Shown: positions 1-8,546 of the stretch, one piece after another
Position numbering within the stretch: the first letter of the stretch is position 1
How the letters are laid out: every line of letters starts with the position of its first letter
Source of the DNA: Sphingobacterium corticibacterium
GTDB taxonomy: Bacteria; Bacteroidota; Bacteroidia; Sphingobacteriales; Sphingobacteriaceae
DNA length: 64,000 bases
Assembly (NCBI RefSeq): GCF_004208525.1
Contig: NZ_SGIT01000002.1
Coordinates: forward strand, 558,001 to 622,000
Direction of reading: 5' to 3'
Notes under the pieces: generated by a model
Seen by the model: the letters and a program-made list of their open reading frames with translations, nothing else
Databases searched by the model: none
What the model was told of the DNA's origin: nothing
Translations under genes and position numbers: made by a program

Positions 1-1
1 T

Positions 2-826
2 GAGGCGAAAATTACAACAAGTTATCTTGTGAATGCACCCGGAGATACTATTAAACTAGATACAAAATTTACCTGGAACGCTTTTGCGATTGGAAGCTGG
101 GGAGAAAAAGGGAGTAAAAACAATATGTATAATGTGTTGGTAGGTAAACTACCGGCGCTTTCACAAACTTTTCGTGGATCTACAAATTCACGTATATTCT
201 TCGCCAATTGGGAAACATATTTTCTTTTATCCGAAGCGTCTCTGCGAGGCTGGAACACTGGAACTACCGCACAAGAGGCCTATGAAGATGGCGTGAAAGC
301 AAATTTTGATTATTGGGATGTGGGCCAATATGCAACACAGTATTTAGCATCTGAAGATTTTAATCGTGTTGGGACTTCTGTCAAATTCACACACACTGCC
401 GAACCAGAAGCAGGGAAGGACATGATTTACATCGATGGTTATTCGAATGCAAACCGGACGGTTACGATTAAATATCCGACAAATAACTTATATAAAAACG
501 GAACAGTCAAAAATGATGCGTTGACGAAGATTATCACCCAAAAATTTATTGCTAATTTGCCTTGGTTACCATTGGAATCTTGGAATGACCACAGAAGACT
601 GGGTTTACCGTTTTTCGAGAATCCTGCCATAGAAGTTGCACTTACTAATATGCCAGATCTCACAAGTGCTAATTACATGACTAACAGTATCAAATTCTAC
701 CCACAGAGACTACCTTATCCATCCAATTTTAAAAGCGGATCATTAGAAGGTTACAATGTAGCTGTCTCACTTTTAGATGGTCAAGATAACGTATTCACTC
801 CCCTTTGGTGGGCAAAACAAAATTAA
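2..826 (+). CDS. SusD/RagB-like nutrient-binding outer-membrane lipoprotein, C-terminal part (5' end outside window)
   Basis: The frame is open from the first base, so the gene starts upstream; an internal GTG at 29 is not taken as the start. The visible 274 residues resemble the C-terminal part of the SusD-like_2 family. The main signs are the segment around EAYEDGVKANFDYW and, near the end, the RLPYP motif typical of this family's C-terminus, followed by a final tryptophan-rich stretch. SusD proteins sit on the outer membrane as the lid of a SusC TonB-dependent transporter and bind oligosaccharides or other ligands. The SusC partner should lie upstream, outside the window. The fucosidase gene downstream suggests a glycan-utilisation locus. 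Family call is fairly sure; the ligand is unknown. Confidence 0.85.
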   Translation, partial: EAKITTSYLVNAPGDTIKLDTKFTWNAFAIGSWGEKGSKNNMYNVLVGKLPALSQTFRGSTNSRIFFANWETYFLLSEASLRGWNTGTTAQEAYEDGVKANFDYWDVGQYATQYLASEDFNRVGTSVKFTHTAEPEAGKDMIYIDGYSNANRTVTIKYPTNNLYKNGTVKNDALTKIITQKFIANLPWLPLESWNDHRRLGLPFFENPAIEVALTNMPDLTSANYMTNSIKFYPQRLPYPSNFKSGSLEGYNVAVSLLDGQDNVFTPLWWAKQN

Positions 827-856
827 TTATACATTGCAATTTGAATAAAAACAAAG

Positions 857-897
857 AATCCCCGAGGCCAGCGAGCATTGGGGATTTCTCTTTCTCA
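857..897 (+). terminator. Probable rho-independent terminator after the SusD-like gene
   Basis: AATCCCC (857-863) pairs perfectly with GGGGATT (880-886), and a pyrimidine-rich tail follows. It lies 30 nt past the SusD stop codon, so the fucosidase fusion gene downstream may be a separate unit or a read-through part of the same locus. Confidence 0.55.
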
Positions 898-987
898 CCA
901 ACCCTTTTAGGCCCCGCAGATAAAACAAGGAAGGTTTCGATTTACGTGGATATTATTTATATTAGGGTTAATAAAATCTTTCCTTGC

Positions 988-3456
988 ATGACACAACATA
1001 TCCCGTATAAAACATGGTGGCTTATCATATCGCTGTATTGTTTTACATTTTTCTTCACTCAGGCTCAAGTATCCCGTACCGAATGGTTCGAGGAAGCGCG
1101 CTATGGAATGTTTATTCACTGGGGGCTATACAGTGCTGCCGAAGGACTATGGAAGGGTGAGCCACTCCGTTATGCCAACAATTACGCGGAGTGGATCCGA
1201 TACCGGAATCGTATTTCCAAAGAAGAATATGGCGCTCTAGCAAAGCGTTTTGTATGGGATAGAATCGATCCAGAAGAATGGGTTTTACTCGCCAAGAAAT
1301 CGGGCATGAAATATATTATCATCACTTCAAAACACCACGACGGCGTAGCGCTATGGGATACCAACATAGGCGATTATTCCTTACCGAAACTGTCTGGAAC
1401 GAACCGTGATGTCATCAAAGAGATTGCCGACGCCTGTCGCAAACATGATATGAAGCTCGGATTTTATTACTCTCATTGGCTCGATTGGGAACACCCCTAT
1501 GCATGGGATCATAATCAGGAATTAACCGGACATGTAACAGACGAACAGTTTGACGAGTACTGGCAAGAAAAAGCTATCCCGCAGATGCGGGAACTTTTGA
1601 CCAATTATGGCGATATCGCTATCATGTGGTTCGATATGTGGATTCCCTACGAGAAGACAATATTTAAACGAGAGCAGCTGGAACAAGCCGTTGCTCTTAT
1701 CCGTGAACTACAACCCAACTGCCTGATCAATTCCCGTCTTGGCCTACCGACCGATGCTAAATACGTTGACTTTGAGACATTAGGAGACAATCAATTTGGC
1801 ACGAGCTATGTTGATCACCCCTGGGAGACACCCGGCACCATTGCCCATTCCTGGGGTTACAACGGGCAAGAAAAAGAGTGGAAATCAACCGGTCAACTTT
1901 TTGAGTCATTGATCAGCAATGTAGCCCTCAACGGAGGTTTCACGTTAAACATTGGTCCCAGAGCCGATGGTGCAATACCTTATGAGAGTATCAGCCGCCT
2001 CAACGATATAGGAAAATGGCTTGGGCAATATGGCGAAGCGGTCTACAATAATACCGGGCTTGATCTGCGGTTTGATCAACACGACTGGGGTAAGATCACT
2101 AAAAGTAGAAAAAGTAATACGGTTTATCTCCATATATGGAACTGGCCGCTGGACGGAAAGCTTCGTTTATCGGGAATAAACAATAAGCCTCAAAAAGCAG
2201 AATTGTTATCCGTCGAAGGAAACCAATCCTTATCGTTTGAACAATATGGCCCGTTGACACATATAAAATTGCCGCAACAGCAGAGCGACCCTTTTGTATC
2301 GGTTGTGCGATTAACCTATGGCAATATCGTAACATCTCCGACTATCGTAGCAGAATCTACTTTCGGAGGATTTACACTGACGGGTCAGAACGCTACAAAT
2401 AGCGGAAACCTTTCAATTTTGAAAGCGGATAATACACGTCCGGCTCATGTACAGACAGCTGGCGAAAAAATAACCTGGGAACTGTATCTTCCGGAAACGG
2501 GCACTTACCGTGTTGATCTATCAGCGCACAACCCTACAAACGAACACATTTCCCTCTCGGTACGCGCAGGTGACCATACGTTGCGCGGTTCTATTGCACC
2601 AAATGGAAAAGTGGTCGCCGAACCCAACGAAAACAATTACACCGATGAATTTGTGGACAACCGCATCGGCGAAATCACTATCGGTCAAGCCGGCCAATAC
2701 AAAGTGGAATTTCAAGTAGACGGAAACGAAGAATTATGGCTAAACCGGATCTGGATAGAAAAAGTGAAAGGTATCAAAAAAGCCAGCCTATCTGGGCAAG
2801 AAAGACCCTTAATTATAGAACAGATTAACCCTAGCCTCTACCTTTACACTACGTATCAAGAATATGAAGGCACAAAAGTTTCAGCAAATGCGCTATACCT
2901 TATCACAAAAAAGGGTGTATTGCTTTTCGATACCCCGTGGGATCCTTCCCAATATCAACCCCTCTTAGATAGCATACAGGAAAAACACGGTCTGCCGGTC
3001 ATTGGCGTATATGCTACCCATTGGCACGAAGATCGCGCGGGAGGTTTCGGTTATTATAACAAAGTTGGTATCCCGACTTACGCAACAACGCGTACAAACG
3101 AACTATTGCGCGCGAATGGTAAGTCACTGGCGACGCATAGCATCAAAGAAGGTAAGACTTATTCTATCGGCGGAGAATCTTTTGTGTTTGATTTCTTCGG
3201 TCCGGGACACTCCATGGACAACGTAGTGGTGTGGTTTCCCGATTACAAAATACTGGACGGCGGTTGCTTTATCAAAAGTGCCGACGCGAAAAATCTAGGC
3301 TTTACGGGCGATGGCAATGTCAAAGAATGGAAACCTTCTATGGCAAGATTACTGGCCCACTATCCAGCAATCAATTTAGTGATACCTGGCCACGACGATT
3401 GGAAAGCTTCCCGACAGCATATTGAAAACACCTTTCAGCTTTTGAAAGAGGATTAA
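988..3456 (+). CDS. Secreted GH29 alpha-L-fucosidase fused to a subclass-B1 metallo-beta-lactamase domain
   Basis: An 822-residue protein. ATG 988 is chosen because a Sec signal peptide follows directly (about residues 1-26); the frame is open further upstream but without coding character. Residues about 28-440 are a GH29 fucosidase: WFEEARYGMFIHWG opening, GNYGDIAIMWFDMW-like segment, likely nucleophile D216. Residues about 452-590 look like a beta-sandwich, possibly carbohydrate-binding. Residues about 607-822 are a full B1 metallo-beta-lactamase with every zinc ligand: H678, H680 and D682 (HWHED), H741 (GPGHSMDN), C760 (GGCFIKS) and H802 (PGHDDW). No signal peptide or stop separates the parts, so the lactamase would be exported by the fucosidase's signal. 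Domain calls are strong; the biological role of the fusion is unknown. Confidence 0.9.
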   Translation: MTQHIPYKTWWLIISLYCFTFFFTQAQVSRTEWFEEARYGMFIHWGLYSAAEGLWKGEPLRYANNYAEWIRYRNRISKEEYGALAKRFVWDRIDPEEWVLLAKKSGMKYIIITSKHHDGVALWDTNIGDYSLPKLSGTNRDVIKEIADACRKHDMKLGFYYSHWLDWEHPYAWDHNQELTGHVTDEQFDEYWQEKAIPQMRELLTNYGDIAIMWFDMWIPYEKTIFKREQLEQAVALIRELQPNCLINSRLGLPTDAKYVDFETLGDNQFGTSYVDHPWETPGTIAHSWGYNGQEKEWKSTGQLFESLISNVALNGGFTLNIGPRADGAIPYESISRLNDIGKWLGQYGEAVYNNTGLDLRFDQHDWGKITKSRKSNTVYLHIWNWPLDGKLRLSGINNKPQKAELLSVEGNQSLSFEQYGPLTHIKLPQQQSDPFVSVVRLTYGNIVTSPTIVAESTFGGFTLTGQNATNSGNLSILKADNTRPAHVQTAGEKITWELYLPETGTYRVDLSAHNPTNEHISLSVRAGDHTLRGSIAPNGKVVAEPNENNYTDEFVDNRIGEITIGQAGQYKVEFQVDGNEELWLNRIWIEKVKGIKKASLSGQERPLIIEQINPSLYLYTTYQEYEGTKVSANALYLITKKGVLLFDTPWDPSQYQPLLDSIQEKHGLPVIGVYATHWHEDRAGGFGYYNKVGIPTYATTRTNELLRANGKSLATHSIKEGKTYSIGGESFVFDFFGPGHSMDNVVVWFPDYKILDGGCFIKSADAKNLGFTGDGNVKEWKPSMARLLAHYPAINLVIPGHDDWKASRQHIENTFQLLKED

Positions 3457-3529
3457 ATGCTGTATGTATAATAAAATGAACCACTGGTGATATCTGTTAG
3501 TCCGAAGTATCCCCATTGAGCTTTCGTCC

Positions 3530-5035
3530 CTACTCTTTTCTCCATTGCACACGGTCTTCCACGACTCCTTTAAATCCGGAAACGCGGTATCCCGTTTCTT
3601 CGGTTTGTACTGCCTTTGGTAAAGCCTTGCTCCGGAGGGAAGCCGATGTACCGCTTATGTCCGATAACACCACCGATAAGCTCGCTTCACGAACGTCACC
3701 GAAGTCATAACCAATATCATCTGTAGCAGGGATATCGGGTATAATGCCATCATAATAATCTCCTTCTCCGTCACCATTACGGATATGGAAACTGCTGAAA
3801 TAAACCGTGTATTTATCGACGTTGACTCCAAAAAACCCGACGGGTTTACCATAGGTTGTCATACCTACAATCTTGACGTCCACATAAGGTCTAAAGATCT
3901 GTATCAACATTTCGGAAGCCGAAGCTGTATTTCCACTCACGATAAAATATACTTTCTTCAAGGATTGGAAGTTCCCTGTTTTTTGGAAAGTCCTGGTGTT
4001 CCTCGTGGTACTGTAATCCACATCATGATACGTCGCCGGGCGGCCTTGGATCGTGACAGGTTTGCCATCTGCGCCATAATATGGCTGATTTTTGAGGATA
4101 GTGGCTTTACCCTGTTGCATGGTCTGATTAAAATGCTCGGCATACATCGTTTTACCATTCAGCGTGGATGGAGCCATCAGGTTGCCAAGGGTTTCGACCA
4201 CCTTAACGTATCCCCCGGTATTATAGCGCAGGTCGACGACCAACGTCTCCACCGATTGTACGGCAAAGGTCTGGAATATATTTTCCAGATCCTCTTCCAG
4301 ACCATGGACGTTGGCAAATCTTGCCAATGCAAGATAACCTAGTTTTTGACCACTGGATTCTATCACCTTATTTTTTAAGACGCCATTGCTCGAATAGGGG
4401 CCCTTTCTTAGTGAAGCTGTTTTAGTCATACCATCTGGGCTTATAGCTTCCAAGTTGATTTCGGATTGGCCTATTAAGGTACGTACCACCCCAGTAGTCG
4501 TAATCTCTACACCATTGATACGCAGAATACGGTCACCACGTTTAAATCCTGCATGATGAGCAACTGAACCGGGATTAACATACAATAAGCGTACATCTCC
4601 CGACACATATTGCCCCACTTCAAAACCATAGTCGTCACCGATGCCTTCTAGCGATACGGCTGCCAGCTGATCCGATGATCCGCTACCCGAAACCTCCATA
4701 TAAGAATATTTCAGGCGGTTGCTTCCAACGGGTTGCTCGTAGGGTGTACCGTTATCCCTTCTTGCATATTGCAGGAGGTTGAAGAGGCAATTTCGGTAGG
4801 AAGCTAAGTCAGACTCCGTCGTATATTTACGTGGGCTAAAAGCATCATATCCAGGCAATGCGGTATTCCACAACCATATTTCATTGGCATACATGTAGAT
4901 CGAATCGAGTGTCAGCTCGGTGCGATCATCTGTAGGCGGGATGTAACCATAAGGATCGGATATATCATCGTCCTTTTTACAAGCGGTAAACGCCAACAAA
5001 AACACAAATGCATAGTATTTGACTCTTTTCTGCAT
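3530..5035 (-). CDS. S41-family (C-terminal processing/tricorn-like) peptidase lipoprotein
   Basis: A 501-residue serine peptidase, probably anchored on the periplasmic or outer surface. The start at 5035 is chosen because MQKRVKYY leads straight into a lipobox (LAFTAC, lipidated C19); an upstream in-frame ATG at 5086 would put 17 extra residues before it. A PDZ domain covers about residues 145-205 (GSVAHHAGFKRGDRIL). The S41 core follows, with the Ser motif NTASASE (S372 or S374) and the general-base Lys in YGKPVG (K397). Such proteins degrade misfolded or tagged periplasmic proteins and peptides. It is convergent with the fucosidase fusion and separated from it by about 70 bp with no clear terminator. 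Confidence 0.88.
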   Translation of the reverse strand: MQKRVKYYAFVFLLAFTACKKDDDISDPYGYIPPTDDRTELTLDSIYMYANEIWLWNTALPGYDAFSPRKYTTESDLASYRNCLFNLLQYARRDNGTPYEQPVGSNRLKYSYMEVSGSGSSDQLAAVSLEGIGDDYGFEVGQYVSGDVRLLYVNPGSVAHHAGFKRGDRILRINGVEITTTGVVRTLIGQSEINLEAISPDGMTKTASLRKGPYSSNGVLKNKVIESSGQKLGYLALARFANVHGLEEDLENIFQTFAVQSVETLVVDLRYNTGGYVKVVETLGNLMAPSTLNGKTMYAEHFNQTMQQGKATILKNQPYYGADGKPVTIQGRPATYHDVDYSTTRNTRTFQKTGNFQSLKKVYFIVSGNTASASEMLIQIFRPYVDVKIVGMTTYGKPVGFFGVNVDKYTVYFSSFHIRNGDGEGDYYDGIIPDIPATDDIGYDFGDVREASLSVVLSDISGTSASLRSKALPKAVQTEETGYRVSGFKGVVEDRVQWRKE

Positions 5036-5173
5036 TTTTTCAATAAATAAAAAGCCAAAAAACGACCCGCTATCCGATTCGTTCAATGCACAACTTTCTA
5101 AAAGCGTATCTTATAATTTGGTGTTAGCAGATCGAGTTTATTATTATCTGTTCAGTACCATAACTGATTACGA

Positions 5174-5455
5174 TTAATCATATCGACACAGGTACGACGT
5201 CTGTGTAGCAACCTTTACCTGAAAAGTAGAATTTCCCGGCACGTCAAAGCTATTTCCATCCCCGTAAGTTGTCCAAGTGTCTTCACCGTGCAGCAACACT
5301 TCCATTCGACCTTCTATCACGATCATGGTCTCTGCACTTCCCGTGCTGAATGTATACTCTCCTGGCTCCATAACGCCCACGGTTGACTTTCCATCAGTCC
5401 GTGTGTATCCCAGAGACTTTACACTTCCTTCAAAATACTCATTTACCTGTATCAT
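5174..5455 (-). CDS. ppnP: Pyrimidine/purine nucleoside phosphorylase PpnP
   Basis: A 93-residue single-domain cupin of the DUF1255/PpnP family. It matches Escherichia coli PpnP (YaiE) over its full length: NEYFEG near the start, GVMEPGEYTFST in the middle, and the C-terminal SYLCRYD. The enzyme splits many nucleosides with phosphate into base plus ribose-1-phosphate in the cytoplasm. It lies 33 bp downstream of the haem oxygenase on the same strand and may be read from the haem operon, though nothing in its function requires that. Confidence 0.95.
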   Translation of the reverse strand: MIQVNEYFEGSVKSLGYTRTDGKSTVGVMEPGEYTFSTGSAETMIVIEGRMEVLLHGEDTWTTYGDGNSFDVPGNSTFQVKVATQTSYLCRYD

Positions 5456-5488
5456 ATTTCTTTGTTAAATCCGTTTAAAAAAATCGTG

Positions 5489-6064
5489 CTAACCCAGCAT
5501 CGAACTTGCGGGAAGATCAGCACCATCAAACACATTTCCAAATCTACGAAATGTTTCGTTTGCTGTATCAATAGCTTTTACCTTATCCAGTTCATTTTCG
5601 GGCAGTGCATTCAGTACGGCTGTAAACGATCCCCATTTCTGTCCGGATTCTGCCCCGTAACCGCTAAAAAAGGAAAAACCTTTTTCGATACCTTTTTTCT
5701 GCAACATCTGCACGATATATGGCCCGCCCATAATAGAGCCTTCCAATACGTACAACGCGCCCATAGCCTGCACGGCATCGTTGACTTCCGGGGCAATGGC
5801 GACAGGCAATTCATCTGTCGTTCCCCCAAGCGCTTCGATATCCGCCTTAATATAGGATGAATTTCGACGTTCGCGGTAATCCGGCAATACCTTTTCGATA
5901 TAAGGTGCTATAGCCTTTTCCACCGCATGGAAATACGCGTAAAAGCATTTCAATAATTCCACATAGTCGGCATCATTGCTAATGCCCTTGATACGGAGGA
6001 CCACTTTTTTCTCCGTTTCTTGATGACCTACTTTTGTGGTCTCTTTGATTTTTGTACTTAACAT
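5489..6064 (-). CDS. Biliverdin-producing haem oxygenase-like protein
   Basis: A 191-residue all-helical protein of the haem-oxygenase superfamily, close in form to bacterial BphO/PigA-type enzymes. H14, in VGHQETE, fits the proximal haem ligand. LEGSIMGGPYIV (about residues 107-118) fits the distal helix with its flexible glycines. The enzyme would open the haem ring in the cytoplasm, giving biliverdin, CO and iron. It is the last clearly haem-related gene of the leftward arm, with AAAAAGAGAGATAAT just before the ATG. Its place beside HmuY and receptor genes supports the assignment. The same locus encodes a second haem-degrading module (HmuS) fused to HmuV. Confidence 0.85.
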   Translation of the reverse strand: MLSTKIKETTKVGHQETEKKVVLRIKGISNDADYVELLKCFYAYFHAVEKAIAPYIEKVLPDYRERRNSSYIKADIEALGGTTDELPVAIAPEVNDAVQAMGALYVLEGSIMGGPYIVQMLQKKGIEKGFSFFSGYGAESGQKWGSFTAVLNALPENELDKVKAIDTANETFRRFGNVFDGADLPASSMLG

Positions 6065-6110
6065 ATTATCTCTCTTTTTATTTAGTTGAAAATTATCACC
6101 TCTCCATTCT

Positions 6111-6431
6111 TCAGTTCTCCATTATCACATAGACCTCATGCATCAACAATGCCTGCTGAACGGCGTGCTTGAAATCCGAAAATTCATTTTGCTCCATCGC
6201 AAAACGTATTTCCGGGCTAGGGGTATCTATGATGACTTTCCATTCACCACTGGGAAATTCCACACAATCCGCCTCAAACAGGATTCCATTCAGGAATTTT
6301 GAAAAATTTCTTAATCCTGTAATGCTCAACCGCAGAATGAGGTTGTTGTGCCATATATGTATGACTCCACAACACGCTGCCTGTGTGACGAGTGTTTCTC
6401 CAATCTGACTCAGCGTTCTTAGGCTACACAT
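6111..6431 (-). CDS. Small conserved hypothetical protein with Cys/His cluster (DUF6686-like)
   Basis: A 106-residue soluble protein with no signal peptide. Near the N-terminus it carries C20, C21, H25 and H28 (CCGVIHIWH), a possible metal- or haem-contacting cluster. The C-terminal half (FPSGEWKVIIDTPSPEIRF and a final helix) resembles what I recall of the Bacteroidota family DUF6686; that name is from memory and unverified. It sits between the haem oxygenase (46 bp downstream) and a lipoprotein gene (30 bp upstream) on the same strand, so it is probably co-transcribed with the haem genes. No function is assigned. A haem or iron chaperone role would fit the context but is inference. Confidence 0.7.
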   Translation of the reverse strand: MCSLRTLSQIGETLVTQAACCGVIHIWHNNLILRLSITGLRNFSKFLNGILFEADCVEFPSGEWKVIIDTPSPEIRFAMEQNEFSDFKHAVQQALLMHEVYVIMEN

Positions 6432-6461
6432 TGTTCATATAAGTCACGTAAAAATGATTAA

Positions 6462-7493
6462 TTATTCGGTTACGTAAATATTACGAGTTCCCGATCCAAA
6501 TCCTTCCTCTATCCTTCCATTCACCGGCGCTACTATAGTTTTTACTCCCCAGTAATTATATCTTCCTGCCGGGGTATCTTCTGGAATTCTGAAGGTGATA
6601 CTGGTCAGTGTATAGCTTTCTATAACGAGCGGGCGGTACACAATAGGAGACTCGAATGTACTATACATAATCGCCGTATTTTCTTGTAAAAACCTGATAT
6701 TCGAACCGCTAAGCGTAAAAGTTTCGCCACGTTTTACATCAAGTCTTGCATTCAACCTCGCAACATTCATCGGGGAATAACCGACCTGGAGCGTGTCATA
6801 GCCGTTAAAAAGATCACTCACGTAGCCCGACCGTGTCCCGTGCACCATTTTTATCCTGTACAGGGCCGTGTCCACCGTATTGGGTATGGTAGTACTGTAG
6901 GTGTTTGTCGATACAGCAAATGTAGGTATCGGGAGCTCGTAGACTCGTGTACCGTCTGCCTCCTCGAGGAATACCTGTGTATTCAGCCCTCCGAAAAAAC
7001 CATCGCCATTTAGGTAGATTGTGCTCCCCAAGATGACTGAATTATTTCCAGTTTGGTAAAAGTAAAATGGAGGTTGCTGATCTGTTACTTTGAGCGTGTA
7101 TATTCTTTGCTCTCCGCTTTCGGAAGTCACGGTATAGACCACCTCATCACCAAACGGCACACTTTCTCCCGATTCAGGGCTAATGCTAGCCTTGATCGGC
7201 AGTGCTATCTCGGGAGAAATGGTTTCAGGCTTGGCTTTCCATACTGGCCAGTAGACGAGGATGCTGTCTCCTTTTACGGCTGCGTATGTCATATCGTCTG
7301 TCTCAGGTTCGGGGACCGCAAAGGAAACGATATTGTTGAAGCCCTGTACCTCTACCGTATCTGTATATACGGTTTCATAAACGTCGGTATATTCCTTTTT
7401 GCAGGAATGCAATAGCGCAATACTTAATAATATAAATAGAGCCGGAAAGATGCTGATTTTCTTTATCACAGATTGTTGTATCAAATTATCCAT
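6462..7493 (-). CDS. Surface lipoprotein with Ig-like (DUF5018/IPT-like) domains, haem locus
   Basis: A 343-residue lipoprotein. Signal peptide with lipobox LLHSC gives lipidated C31, followed by KKE, a short exposed-type linker. Residues about 50-140 form a domain with the ending SGESVPFGDEVVYTV...GEQRIYTLKVTD, which looks like a DUF5018-type beta-sandwich. The rest contains IPT/TIG-like blocks (SVILGSTIYLNGDGFFGG and RGETFTLSGSNIRF). It is a paralogue of the 238-residue lipoprotein at 8547-9263: both share the domain order and the ISP...PVPF...Y.VTS..GE..TYTL pattern. No enzyme motif is visible. A surface ligand-binding or partner role in haem capture is inferred from the neighbours only. 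Confidence 0.8.
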   Translation of the reverse strand: MDNLIQQSVIKKISIFPALFILLSIALLHSCKKEYTDVYETVYTDTVEVQGFNNIVSFAVPEPETDDMTYAAVKGDSILVYWPVWKAKPETISPEIALPIKASISPESGESVPFGDEVVYTVTSESGEQRIYTLKVTDQQPPFYFYQTGNNSVILGSTIYLNGDGFFGGLNTQVFLEEADGTRVYELPIPTFAVSTNTYSTTIPNTVDTALYRIKMVHGTRSGYVSDLFNGYDTLQVGYSPMNVARLNARLDVKRGETFTLSGSNIRFLQENTAIMYSTFESPIVYRPLVIESYTLTSITFRIPEDTPAGRYNYWGVKTIVAPVNGRIEEGFGSGTRNIYVTE

Positions 7494-7519
7494 TTTTTAT
7501 CATCCATAACTTTTAATAT

Positions 7520-7555
7520 ACATATATCAAAGGGTTTCTGCCCTTTGATATATGT
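7520..7555 (-). repeat. 15-bp perfect inverted repeat (hairpin) between two lipoprotein genes
   Basis: ACATATATCAAAGGG (7520-7534) and CCCTTTGATATATGT (7541-7555) are perfect complements with a 6-nt loop. It lies in the 75-bp gap between the lipoprotein genes at 7569 and 7493. There is no strong U-run on the coding strand, so it looks more like an mRNA-stabilising or processing hairpin, or a leaky terminator, that would set the expression of the distal genes apart. Confidence 0.7.
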
Positions 7556-7568
7556 AATCTTAGTAACT

Positions 7569-8363
7569 TTAGTTGTTGTTATCTTCGCATGTTGTTAAAC
7601 ATTCCCAACTAAACTTAACGGTACTGGTCCACAATCCTGTCCCTGAATCCTGAGATGGTTTGAACTCAATATCTTTTATACGGTAAGCTACTGTAGCGGT
7701 ACTGTCATTAGCCAAACAATTGTCTGAAGAACCGCATACCTTCCATATCAGTATATCTCTGAATACATCTGGATTGGCCACAGAAACGTAATGATAATAG
7801 CCTAAACCGTAATCTCCAGTTACTGCGGTACTTGGCGTATATGGCCCGTCTAATCCAATTACGGTCTCTAGAGGAGAATAGGGGCCATAAGCTGCAGGAC
7901 TAATGGTAGTACCGGTGTTGCCACATCTTTCTGCAAAGCTTAAATCTGCTATAAGCGTACAGAAATCCGTACCGACTGCTGCTGTATCAATTACCCCGAT
8001 ATTCCATCCCGATCCTACACGCAAGAAGGATCCGAATGTACCCTCCCAAGTTAACGTCGGGCCTCCAGTACATAAAGTAAAGGGCTGGTCTCCCCATACG
8101 TCGTATTGACCTACGAATCTTGATTCTATCCCATCTGTAAATTCAACGGAATCGGTTCCACTATTGCAGCATTCACAGTTGGTATCTGATAAAAGACTAA
8201 CGTTAGCCAAGCCGGATACCTCCAAGTTATCAGCCGGTCCTTGTTTCTGGCAACTTGCAGCGAAGAATAGGGTAAAAATAACAAGTGTAAAAATGTGGAT
8301 AATTTTTAGACTATTTGCATTATTGTCTTTAGCTTTGTTCGATTTTTTATTTATTGTTATCAT
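7569..8363 (-). CDS. Cysteine-rich lipoprotein of unknown function, haem locus
   Basis: A 264-residue lipoprotein with an unusually long charged N-terminus (about 20 residues) before the hydrophobic stretch, and lipobox FFAASC (C38). The mature part has ten further cysteines, including a tight C63-E-C65-C66 cluster, a KVCGSSDNC pair and a C-terminal WECLTTC pair. Little Lys or Arg occurs, and Gly, Thr and Ser are frequent. I recognise no family. The cysteine number suggests disulphide bracing or metal binding outside the cytoplasm. It sits in the middle of the leftward haem operon, with hairpins on both sides (7520-7555 and 8435-8468), so its level may be set separately from its neighbours. 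Confidence 0.75.
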   Translation of the reverse strand: MITINKKSNKAKDNNANSLKIIHIFTLVIFTLFFAASCQKQGPADNLEVSGLANVSLLSDTNCECCNSGTDSVEFTDGIESRFVGQYDVWGDQPFTLCTGGPTLTWEGTFGSFLRVGSGWNIGVIDTAAVGTDFCTLIADLSFAERCGNTGTTISPAAYGPYSPLETVIGLDGPYTPSTAVTGDYGLGYYHYVSVANPDVFRDILIWKVCGSSDNCLANDSTATVAYRIKDIEFKPSQDSGTGLWTSTVKFSWECLTTCEDNNN

Positions 8364-8546
8364 AATGATAAAGATTATGTTTCCTTTAATCTGTCTTTAT
8401 AGGAAACGAATTAAACATTAGTTATCAACTCATTAGATTGCACGGCGTAACCTTGCGTCTTGCAATCTTTTTAGTTCTCTTTCATTTCTTCATAGGCTCC
8501 TGTTTTGTTAGTTATTAATTTAATATACACGTGTACTAGATTTGTT
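8364..8546 (-). other. Intergenic region with an 8-bp inverted repeat
   Basis: This 183-bp AT-rich gap lies between two lipoprotein genes on the same strand. It holds AGATTGCA (8435-8442) and TGCAATCT (8461-8468), perfect complements 18 nt apart. Read on the plus strand a T-run follows, but no plus-strand gene ends here. On the coding strand it could be an attenuator or processing hairpin. No clear promoter box was found. Confidence 0.45.

Noticed and set aside
805..987. Extra 61 in-frame codons upstream of the fucosidase fusion
   Set aside because: They overlap the SusD-like gene and a terminator hairpin; a proper signal peptide starts at 988.
3785..4342. Open frame of 185 codons on the plus strand
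   Set aside because: It is the shadow of the S41 peptidase gene, which has clear motifs on the other strand.
5467..5476. AAATCCGTTT between ppnP and the haem oxygenase, similar to the 21-bp repeat core
   Set aside because: Single copy without the flanking pattern or period; chance match likely.
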